Assembly (NCBI GenBank): GCA_964368445.1
Contig: CAYJAY010000025.1
Coordinates: 1-37,734 of the forward strand
From: CAYJAY01 sp964368445
GTDB taxonomy: Bacteria > Bacillota > Clostridia > Oscillospirales > Ruminococcaceae
Reading direction: 5' to 3'
DNA: 37,734 bases
Shown: positions 31,313 through 37,734 of the stretch, one piece after another
Layout of the letters: the number at the start of each line of letters is the position of its first letter
Position numbering within the stretch: position 1 is the stretch's first letter
Notes under the pieces: model-generated
Told to the model about the DNA's origin: nothing
What the model saw: only the letters and a program-made list of their open reading frames with translations
The model's database searches: none
Position numbers and translations under genes: made by a program

Positions 31313-32974
31313 TTAATATTGTTTTGGCAACGGTTTGTTAAGGTTTTCGCTGTAAAACGTGAAACTGTTTTTACCGTGATTTTTCGAATGATACATCGCA
31401 AGATCCGCCGCGTTAAATAGTTCCGTGTATCCGTTTCCGTCTTGCGGCGAAATTGCCACACCTATGCTTCCCGAAACCGAAACTTCCGTTCCGCCCTCTC
31501 CAACATATGCCTTACTTATCAAGCTACACATAGCCTCGGCTTTTCTTGTGATAACCCTTTTGTCGATAGTTCCAATCATAAAGACGATAAATTCGTCTCC
31601 CCCTATTCTTGAAACAATGTCATATGGGCGGAACAGTTCACTGATGTTCTTATACACATCACATAGAACAAAATCTCCGTATGAATGCCCAAAAGTGTCG
31701 TTAATGCCTTTAAAGTTGTCAAGGTCAAACATAAACAACGAACCTATGCCGTTTAAAGAAAGATGTTGATCAATTCTGCTTTGTGCACCCTCTTTGTTTA
31801 ATGAGCCTGTAATTGGGTCTGTCTCGGCTTTTTTCTTTAAGCTTAGTTCTTTTTCCTTTTCGTCTTGTATCTCGTCAATGGTAAACACCGCCATAAGCTC
31901 GCCCGTTACGTCTGCTATATCGCTTTTTGAACGAATTCTATACCATGTATATTCCTTTGGGTCGATCTCAAAATAGGGCGCTTCTTCCTTAAAAATTATC
32001 TTTAAAGATCTAAAGTCCAAAGTGATGTCTGTGTTCCCTTTTTCAAACTCTTTAATTATCCTGCTTGAACTTATCTTTTCAATTTCATTAATGTCCTTCG
32101 GACTGATGTATTTCAACTTAAGCCATTCTAGTTGTTTCGAGAAATCTCTGTGATTTTCAATATTAATTTCATTCCCATTAAACAAGAGTCGTTGAACCTC
32201 ATTAGCAGAGCAGTTGATTTCGCACACAATGTCTGCAAGGTTAAACAGTGCATATTTAAACACCCTGTCTTTATTAATCTTGTCCTCAAGCTCTTCCGTT
32301 TTGCTTTTATATCCATGCAGATTGATAATTCGGACAATCTGCGCCAACGATATATAAAACACGGTAATCATCGTTATCGCTATTAACATTTGCTGAAAAG
32401 CTATGTCGGTGTCAAAACTTGTGTAGAAAATGTGTGAGTTAAAACACATGTAAATCGTGACAAGTAGCGTTAAAAAATACACCCCGTTAATGAACTCTCT
32501 ATTATCTGAAATAATCATTATATATGCTTTTGAAAATAACTTTATAAACACAATCATTGTGCCAATATTAATTGCAAAAGCAATAACCGTCGTAACCCAA
32601 AGATTTGCGTGGTTATAAAGATACACGGCGGGGCTCACTTCGTTAATCATCGAGAGAATCGAAGCAACTAAAGAACGTAACACAAAAAGATGCAGCAAAG
32701 TTCCAAGTATCATCGTGTTCAATCCAAAGAAATGACATTTGAACAAAATAGCTGACTCAACAAGAAAAATAGCTATCAACAAAATATAATGGAACATCAA
32801 AATTCTATCTGTATTTTGAATGTAAAAACAAAATCCAACAGCGTTTACGGAACTAAAGACAATCCTAATAAGATTGCTAAATCTTCTTTTCTCTGATATC
32901 ACCGAGACCAAGGAAAAAAGCATACAAGAATAAATAAACACAACGATCGCTGTAACTATTAGTACACTAAACAT
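31313..32974 (-). CDS. Multi-span membrane diguanylate cyclase with PAS-like domain
   Basis: 553 aa. Seven or so hydrophobic spans fill residues 1-218, resembling the N-terminal 7TM region of histidine kinases. A short coiled coil (about 224-238) leads to a PAS-like domain (about 240-370), and GGDEF follows from about 384 (TDPITGSLNK, D-x-D-x-F-K, TFGHSYGD, GGDEF at 458-462). An intact RxxD inhibitory site (R449-P-Y-D452) is present, unlike the CHASE-GGDEF protein at 2490-3773, so this enzyme should be feedback-limited by cyclic di-GMP. A GGGGTGA site precedes the ATG. It is a single gene converging on the TfoX region. Confidence 0.88.
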   Translation of the reverse strand: MFSVLIVTAIVVFIYSCMLFSLVSVISEKRRFSNLIRIVFSSVNAVGFCFYIQNTDRILMFHYILLIAIFLVESAILFKCHFFGLNTMILGTLLHLFVLRSLVASILSMINEVSPAVYLYNHANLWVTTVIAFAINIGTMIVFIKLFSKAYIMIISDNREFINGVYFLTLLVTIYMCFNSHIFYTSFDTDIAFQQMLIAITMITVFYISLAQIVRIINLHGYKSKTEELEDKINKDRVFKYALFNLADIVCEINCSANEVQRLLFNGNEINIENHRDFSKQLEWLKLKYISPKDINEIEKISSSRIIKEFEKGNTDITLDFRSLKIIFKEEAPYFEIDPKEYTWYRIRSKSDIADVTGELMAVFTIDEIQDEKEKELSLKKKAETDPITGSLNKEGAQSRIDQHLSLNGIGSLFMFDLDNFKGINDTFGHSYGDFVLCDVYKNISELFRPYDIVSRIGGDEFIVFMIGTIDKRVITRKAEAMCSLISKAYVGEGGTEVSVSGSIGVAISPQDGNGYTELFNAADLAMYHSKNHGKNSFTFYSENLNKPLPKQY

Positions 32975-33061
32975 CCCTATATCTTCTCACCCCTTTACAA
33001 AGCAACTGCAATTTTCATAATACAAAACACTACACAATATATCCATTTTGCCTCATTATGA

Positions 33062-33067
33062 ATTATA
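33062..33067 (-). promoter_or_regulatory. Extended -10 promoter of the membrane GGDEF gene
   Basis: TATAAT on the minus strand preceded by TG and one base, 88 bases from the ATG. The same TGATATAAT extended box drives the lipoprotein at 6991. No clear -35. Confidence 0.45.
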
Positions 33068-33171
33068 TCATACATTCACAAACATTTCTATTTCTATTTT
33101 TTAAAAAAAACAAAGACAAAAAATGAATTTGACAACATAAACAAAAACAAATTGTTGTTTATATTAATTTT

Positions 33172-33333
33172 CTACCGTTTTTTGTTTTTTATAACACAAA
33201 ACAAAACTAACCCGGCAACTATCAACAAGCCGCCAAATATTGCCCAGCTAAAATCGCCGAACGACGAGGTCAAATATATTGCTGTAGGTCCGTCCGCTCC
33301 GCCTATAATCCCAATTGATGCGGCTTTGTCCAT
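33172..33333 (-). CDS. 53-aa membrane microprotein with the GGADGPT motif of decarboxylase beta subunits
   Basis: The ATG shares one base with the dpaL stop (TAATG), so translation is coupled. The 53 residues begin MDKAASIGIIGGADGPTAIY, followed by a short polar link, one membrane span (about 30-48, WAIFGGLLIVAGLVLF) and a basic end KNKKR. GIIGGADGPTAI is a conserved stretch of the membrane beta subunit of Na+-translocating decarboxylases (OadB, GcdB, MmdB), where it lies in the ion path. Here it stands alone on a one-span peptide. Its function is unknown; it might assemble with a decarboxylase encoded elsewhere or with DpaL at the membrane. Confidence 0.8.
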   Translation of the reverse strand: MDKAASIGIIGGADGPTAIYLTSSFGDFSWAIFGGLLIVAGLVLFCVIKNKKR

Positions 33334-34541
33334 TATCCGTTCCACTCACTTGACCAAACAATTTTTTGATACATCTCGGGGTCAGTGTCCCCTTCTGTCG
33401 AGAAACAAAGCACCCTCGAATTTTCGTCAAGACAAAGGCCCTCTCGCAGTTGCTTGTATTCATCCATAAGCATAATTGCGACGGCGGTTCCGGCGGGAAC
33501 GGCTCCCGATTCGCCCGAAACAACGTTTGTGTCTCCTTTAATCGGTGCCGCAAGAACACGCATTCCGAAGGCACTTACCCAGTCGGGGCAAGAAACAAAA
33601 CAAGTTGCGTTGTCTCGAAGTATCTCCCACGAGATCGTGTTGGGTTCTCCGCACGCAAGCCCCGCCATTATAGACGAAATTTCGCCCGAAACAATCTTCG
33701 CCCTTCCGCTACCATCCAACGCTCCTTTATAAAAACAATCTGCCGCATTCGCTTCGACGACTATAACTTTTGGGCAGTTTTGTTTATATTGATTTGAAAA
33801 ATATCCCTGTACAGCACTCGCAAAAGATCCCACTCCGGCTTGAACAAAAACATGGGTAGGTGCCTTGCCGTATATATCGTTAAACTGTTCGTCCGCTTCT
33901 TTCGGAATTGTGCCATAGCCTTGCATAATCCAAGAGGGAATGTCTTGATATCCTTCCCATGCTGTGTCTTGAACGACAACCCCATTTTTAACCTTGGCGG
34001 CTTCTGCGGCAGCTTTTCTTACACATTCATCATAATTAAATTGTTCAATCTGGGCAAAAGCGCCTTCGGAAAGTATGTTGTCAAGACGAGCTTTCGAAGT
34101 TCCTTTTGGCATATATACAAACGCTTTTTGTCCAAGTTTTTTTGCCGCCCAAGCCACAGCTCTGCCATGGTTTCCGTCGGTTGCGGTGTAAAACGAAACT
34201 TCCCCTATCTTTTCTTTTGTGGCGGGCGAAATTAATGTTTCAAAATCAAGTTCTGATATATCAACACCCAAAACTTTAGCTATGTATTTTGCCATAGCAT
34301 ACGAACCGCCAAGCACCTTAAACGAGTTTAGCTCGAAACGATACGATTCATCTTTCACGGCAAAACTCTCAACATTAAGTTTACTTGCAAGTTTTTTAAG
34401 GTTTACGAGTGGTGTAGGTTGATATCCCGGTATGCTTTTATGAAATTTCAACGCGCTGTTTGCGTTTTCTTTTGACATTACGTCAAGCATATCTTTTTCA
34501 CCCTTAGGCATTTCATTAAAACAATATTTCATCTGTTCCAT
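33333..34541 (-). CDS. dpaL: Diaminopropionate ammonia-lyase
   Basis: 402 aa from the ATG at 34541 (GGGGAG 10 bases upstream); a TTG nine bases before is too close to that site. This PLP fold-type II enzyme degrades 2,3-diaminopropionate to pyruvate and two ammonia. Family blocks are the PLP lysine in LNSFKVLGG (Lys75), YTATDGNHGRAVAWAA, AGVGSFASAVQGYF, SGESGAVPAG and the end FSTEGDTDPE. The start region carries a possible promoter (TTGATT-17-TAAAAT) and a tandem repeat. It overlaps the GGADGPT microprotein by one base. Like TnaA, it yields aminoacrylate that RidA could clear. Confidence 0.93.
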   Translation of the reverse strand: MEQMKYCFNEMPKGEKDMLDVMSKENANSALKFHKSIPGYQPTPLVNLKKLASKLNVESFAVKDESYRFELNSFKVLGGSYAMAKYIAKVLGVDISELDFETLISPATKEKIGEVSFYTATDGNHGRAVAWAAKKLGQKAFVYMPKGTSKARLDNILSEGAFAQIEQFNYDECVRKAAAEAAKVKNGVVVQDTAWEGYQDIPSWIMQGYGTIPKEADEQFNDIYGKAPTHVFVQAGVGSFASAVQGYFSNQYKQNCPKVIVVEANAADCFYKGALDGSGRAKIVSGEISSIMAGLACGEPNTISWEILRDNATCFVSCPDWVSAFGMRVLAAPIKGDTNVVSGESGAVPAGTAVAIMLMDEYKQLREGLCLDENSRVLCFSTEGDTDPEMYQKIVWSSEWNG

Positions 34542-34627
34542 TTTTTTCAATCTCCCCTTTTAATTTCTAGTTTTATTTTAACCTTTTTATAACACACAAT
34601 CAATATGCAATAGTTATTTTTTTAATT

Positions 34628-34710
34628 TTGCGCATAAATTGCGCATAAAAATTAATACAACTACGCTATATATAATATATTGACGCTTTACCGACAATGT
34701 ACGAATTGTC
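34628..34710. promoter_or_regulatory. Tandem 11-bp repeat and palindrome in the dpaL/PBP intergenic region
   Basis: TTGCGCATAAA occurs twice without a gap (34628-34638, 34639-34649), one helical turn apart. GACAAT-N6-ATTGTC (34693-34710) is a perfect 6+6 palindrome. Both look like regulator sites for dpaL or the penicillin-binding protein gene. A TATAAT with TTGTTA 16 bases before lies just beyond (about 34725-34751). The rest of 34551-34905 is AT-rich and gene-free. Confidence 0.45.
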
Positions 34711-34841
34711 TGTATTATTAGGCTTGTTAAACTCAAAGAATTGGGTATAATAGTTTTAAAATAAACAATTATATCTTTTAAATAAAATTGAAAGTTTTTA
34801 AAAAACGAAAGTTTTTTGTAGAAAAAAAACATCATTTGTAG

Positions 34842-34847
34842 TATAAT
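34842..34847 (+). promoter_or_regulatory. Likely -10 box of the penicillin-binding protein gene
   Basis: Perfect TATAAT 58 bases before the start codon, with no good -35 at 16-18 bases. GAAAGTTTTT is repeated just upstream (34790 and 34807). Confidence 0.4.
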
Positions 34848-34905
34848 GACTTTAATTTATCAATTTTTTATTCATATGGACTAACTTTTCCCGGAGGATT
34901 TTTGC

Positions 34906-37668
34906 ATGTCTTTAAACGAAAACAAACAACAAAACAATGATGAATTAAATAACATTTCCGAAAACGATAAACCAAACGGAGATAATAATAAACCAACCAA
35001 AGAAAATGAAGGCAACGATTTAATTTCTAAGATAGAGATACCTAAACTTATCGAGCACGATGATTTTGTGGTTGTCGACGAGAAAGAATCGAAACTTTCG
35101 GGCGATGAAATCGCTGAAATCGAAGAGAAAAAATCGGACGATGCCAAAAGTGCTGATTTCGAAAAGGTTGAACCTGTTAAAGTTGAACCTGTTGAAGATG
35201 AATCAAGACAAGAAGAACAACAACAAAAAGAACTTGAAAAAGAACTTGAAAAACAAGTTGAACAAAATGACCTGCCCACTGACATTGAAAAATCAACAAA
35301 AGATGTCGCGCAAGACCTGCCCAAAACTAAAATCGACCAACAAAATCTGGTGGTCGATAATCAAAGCAAACCACAAACAAATGCCCATAATATCAAAGTT
35401 CAAAAATTTTCGACCCCCGCCGAACCGGGCATGCCTGATTTTTCGCTTCCTCGTGATTTAAGGCGTCTGCCCGACGTCATAACAAAACGCGATAAGCGCC
35501 CGAAATATGGGAAAAAAATAGCTTTCGGTGTTTTCCAGATTGTTTTTGGCTTGCTTTGTCTTGTCGTTATTGCACTTGGTGTTCTCGGTGTTGTTATTTC
35601 GATGTATCTCCATCAAGCAACGCAAGGCGACGAGGAGCTACTTGACCTTAACCAAATTAAGTTAACATACACGACCACTCTACTCGCCCTTAATGCCGAA
35701 ACAGGTGAGTATGAACCATATCAACAAATCTTTGGCGAAGAAAACCGCCAATGGATCGAATATGAAGACATGTCAAGCACCTTGATTAATTCGATTGTGG
35801 CTTCGGAAGACCGAAGGTTTTGGACACACAACGGCGTCGACTGGGGAAGAACTGTTCTCGCAACGCTAAACCAATTTGTGCCAGCTCTCGACATTTCCGA
35901 AACATCGTTTGGTGCTTCAACCATCCACCAACAACTTATAAAAAACCTAACGGGTGAAAATGAAGTGGATGGTTTTGAAGGATATCTTCGAAAGATGCGT
36001 GAAATCTACCGCGCTTTTGTGCTTAACAATGAATTTTCCAAAGAACAGGTACTTGAAGCATATCTCAACACATTCAGGCTTTCGGGAACGATAGCGGGAA
36101 TTGAATCTGCGGCAAACAACTATTTTGCAAAAACCACCGAAGAGCTAACCGCCGCGGAATGTGCCGCGATTATCTGTATAACAAAGTCTCCAAACGAGCT
36201 CGACCCATACACAAACCCCGAAAAAAACAAGCGCGAACGCGACACCGTTCTTTTTCAGATGCACGAATACGGGTATTTGACCGACGCGGAATATGCCGCG
36301 GCGCAAGCCGAGAGCGACAACATGGTGTTTAACACCGAACAATACTATTCAAGGTTAAACGAAACCTACACATTTTTCACCGACACCGTTATACGTGAAG
36401 TTATAGCCGATTTCCAAACCTATCTTGGTTTGTCCTCTGCACAAGCTAATGACCTTTTATATACCGGAGGCCTTAGCATCTACACAACTATCGACCATGA
36501 GCTTCAAGGATATGTCGACGAGTCTATGGAATATCCCGGCGGGCCCGTGACTTGGGAAGCTTCCGCAAGAACAAGTTCGGAAGAAGCGGGTGCAACCCTT
36601 CAAGGAGCTTCGGTGATACTTGATTTTAACGGAGAACTTAAAGCCATTGGCGGAGCTTTAGGCGAAAAAGAAAAAAGCTTAACCACAAACTACGCCGTCG
36701 ACGTCCCCAGAAAAACAGGTTCTTCGATGAAACCTATCGCCGCTTATGCTCCGGCTCTTGAAGTTGGCGCAATAAGCTACGGCACAATGCTCCCCGATGC
36801 CCCCGTACAGATATACGAAGACAGCCAATGGCCACAAAACTATTCCAATTCATATGGTCAATATGGAACTTCCGTATCACTTTCAACAGCTATTGCCGTT
36901 TCGCTCAACACAACAGCGGTCTACACCCTCAACTTAATAGGCCCCGAGTTCGCGTATGACTTTTTAACGACAAGACTTGGAATTACCACACTTGTCGGCG
37001 AAGGCCCCGTTAACGACAAAACTTTGTCACTTGCGCTTGGTGGGTTGACATACGGAGTTTCGGTGTACGAGATGACAGCGGCATATCTTCCGTTTGGAAA
37101 CGGCGGATACTATTATCAACCACACAGCTACACAAAGATTGTGGACAATAAAGGCAACATCATTCTTGATAAGTCCTCATTAATACAACCTATCAAAGCG
37201 TTGTCCGACAGCACGGCATATCAGATGAACCTTTTGTTGCAAGACGTTATGCACTCCCCCGGAACCGGCGCCGCCGCTTCATTCACAACCGATCTTCCAC
37301 TAGCCGGAAAATCCGGAACCTCGACAGGAACACTTGCCGGATCATACGACTATTGGTTTATAGCAATGACTCCATACTATTGCATGGGGGTTTGGGAGGG
37401 TTATGTTAACCCCGAGATGCCGCTTTCATATTCAAGCCCGAGTTATTCGGGGCCTCGTATGGCGTGGAAATATGTCATGAGCAGGGTTTCGGAAGACGCA
37501 GAATACATCGACTTCCCACAGTCGGACGGAGTTGTGTCACGGTATACTTGCAGCGTAACGGGAGACCTTTCCAACGGAACATGCCCAAGAGTTCAGTCGT
37601 TCTTCAGCGCAGACGCTTTGCCGGGATATTGCCCCATTACCCACTCGACAGAAGCGCCACCGGCGTGA
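34906..37668 (+). CDS. Class A penicillin-binding protein (bifunctional transglycosylase/transpeptidase)
   Basis: 920 aa. Residues 1-203 are cytoplasmic, rich in Glu, Lys, Gln, Asn and Asp, with a coiled-coil-like Q/K/E run (about 100-120). One span covers about 204-235. The GT51 domain polymerises glycan: catalytic Glu301 in VASEDRRFWTHNGVD, GASTIHQQLIKN (336-347) and EAYLNTF. The transpeptidase domain cross-links: S606-x-x-K609 in GSSMK, SLN (666-668) and KSGT (802-805). All motifs are intact, so both activities are expected outside the membrane. GGAGG stands before the ATG. The N-terminal tail is unusually long for the family and may bind cell-division or regulatory partners. The rest of the window (37669-37734) shows nothing else. 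Confidence 0.95.
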   Translation: MSLNENKQQNNDELNNISENDKPNGDNNKPTKENEGNDLISKIEIPKLIEHDDFVVVDEKESKLSGDEIAEIEEKKSDDAKSADFEKVEPVKVEPVEDESRQEEQQQKELEKELEKQVEQNDLPTDIEKSTKDVAQDLPKTKIDQQNLVVDNQSKPQTNAHNIKVQKFSTPAEPGMPDFSLPRDLRRLPDVITKRDKRPKYGKKIAFGVFQIVFGLLCLVVIALGVLGVVISMYLHQATQGDEELLDLNQIKLTYTTTLLALNAETGEYEPYQQIFGEENRQWIEYEDMSSTLINSIVASEDRRFWTHNGVDWGRTVLATLNQFVPALDISETSFGASTIHQQLIKNLTGENEVDGFEGYLRKMREIYRAFVLNNEFSKEQVLEAYLNTFRLSGTIAGIESAANNYFAKTTEELTAAECAAIICITKSPNELDPYTNPEKNKRERDTVLFQMHEYGYLTDAEYAAAQAESDNMVFNTEQYYSRLNETYTFFTDTVIREVIADFQTYLGLSSAQANDLLYTGGLSIYTTIDHELQGYVDESMEYPGGPVTWEASARTSSEEAGATLQGASVILDFNGELKAIGGALGEKEKSLTTNYAVDVPRKTGSSMKPIAAYAPALEVGAISYGTMLPDAPVQIYEDSQWPQNYSNSYGQYGTSVSLSTAIAVSLNTTAVYTLNLIGPEFAYDFLTTRLGITTLVGEGPVNDKTLSLALGGLTYGVSVYEMTAAYLPFGNGGYYYQPHSYTKIVDNKGNIILDKSSLIQPIKALSDSTAYQMNLLLQDVMHSPGTGAAASFTTDLPLAGKSGTSTGTLAGSYDYWFIAMTPYYCMGVWEGYVNPEMPLSYSSPSYSGPRMAWKYVMSRVSEDAEYIDFPQSDGVVSRYTCSVTGDLSNGTCPRVQSFFSADALPGYCPITHSTEAPPA

Positions 37669-37734
37669 TAGTATTAGATTAAAATCTAAAATTTAAAGAC
37701 TAAAGAATTTTTATGGAGTTAGTATTAAAATTTC

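Noticed and set aside
31056..31316. 86-aa plus-strand ORF after TfoX
   Set aside because: It is a shifted frame over the GyrI-like fragment and the hairpin. The fragment's own frame carries the homology.
33152..33469. 105-aa plus-strand and 108-aa minus-strand frames over the dpaL end
   Set aside because: Both overlap dpaL and the GGADGPT microprotein in other frames. The microprotein has the motif and the coupled start, the others have neither.
34614..34835. 73-aa hydrophobic minus-strand ORF upstream of the PBP gene
   Set aside because: No ribosome binding site, very AT-rich sequence that favours Phe/Ile/Lys codons by chance, and it overlaps the putative regulatory repeats.
1..37734. CRISPR arrays, tRNA or rRNA genes, insertion sequences
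   Set aside because: No spaced direct-repeat array, cloverleaf with T-loop sequence, or transposase ORF was seen in reading both strands.

Overview
The window reads as a chromosomal segment of a low-GC Gram-positive anaerobe, most likely Bacillota, class Clostridia, possibly gut- or rumen-associated. The reasons are A/T-rich codons, strong purine-rich ribosome binding sites, near-consensus sigma-A promoters with 17-bp spacers, and a clostridial gene complement: tryptophanase, DUF1848, DUF1905, DUF2200, a VTC/DUF4956 locus, diaminopropionate ammonia-lyase and a GntR-LacI type AraR. I saw no tRNA, rRNA, CRISPR array or intact transposase.

Layout. (1) 1-2356: end of a plus-strand operon with a CrtI/CrtN/CrtP-type desaturase (partial), a CrtQ-like glycosyltransferase and a CrtO-like acyltransferase, the set that finishes staphyloxanthin in staphylococci. 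(2) 2379-5931, minus: a palindromic element, a CHASE-GGDEF diguanylate cyclase, tryptophanase and RidA. RidA fits beside tryptophanase because it removes the reactive 2-aminoacrylate made by PLP beta-eliminases. (3) 5940-6990: about 1 kb of non-coding DNA dense in hairpins, with a G-quadruplex-capable C-rich tract and a 29-bp direct repeat. (4) 6991-9722, plus: an orphan lipoprotein, a compact structured small-RNA/31-aa peptide unit, and an OFA-type MFS transporter. (5) 9863-12477, minus: ECF sigma, zinc-finger anti-sigma and two paralogous single-span membrane proteins. (6) 12745-20187, minus: arabinose uptake and use (chvE-mmsA-mmsB, then araR-araA-araD). The L-ribulokinase gene araB is absent from the window. 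(7) 20533-22515, plus: four small enzymes or DUF genes. (8) 22587-28901, minus: a two-component system followed by a VTC-domain polymerase, DUF4956, a NAGPA-type phosphodiester glycosidase, a 4-TM protein and a Cthe_2159 beta-helix lipoprotein. This is the best candidate here for a poorly described system, probably a cell-surface phosphopolymer or glycan system. (9) 29060-31177: a divergent SDR/TetR pair, a TfoX-N protein and a truncated GyrI-like gene. (10) 31313-34541, minus: a membrane PAS-like GGDEF protein, and dpaL overlapping by one base a 53-aa microprotein that carries the GGADGPT motif of sodium-pumping decarboxylase beta subunits. (11) 34906-37668, plus: a class A penicillin-binding protein with a long charged cytoplasmic tail.

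Genes missing from ordinary ORF calling that I added: the 53-aa microprotein (33172-33333), the 31-aa hydrophobic peptide (8295-8390), the GyrI-like fragment (31049-31177) and a doubtful 52-aa ORF (6363-6521). Several starts were moved to the codon with a proper ribosome binding site (11391, 26183, 26904, 28901, 30724, 34541). All family assignments are from reading motifs; no database search was possible.
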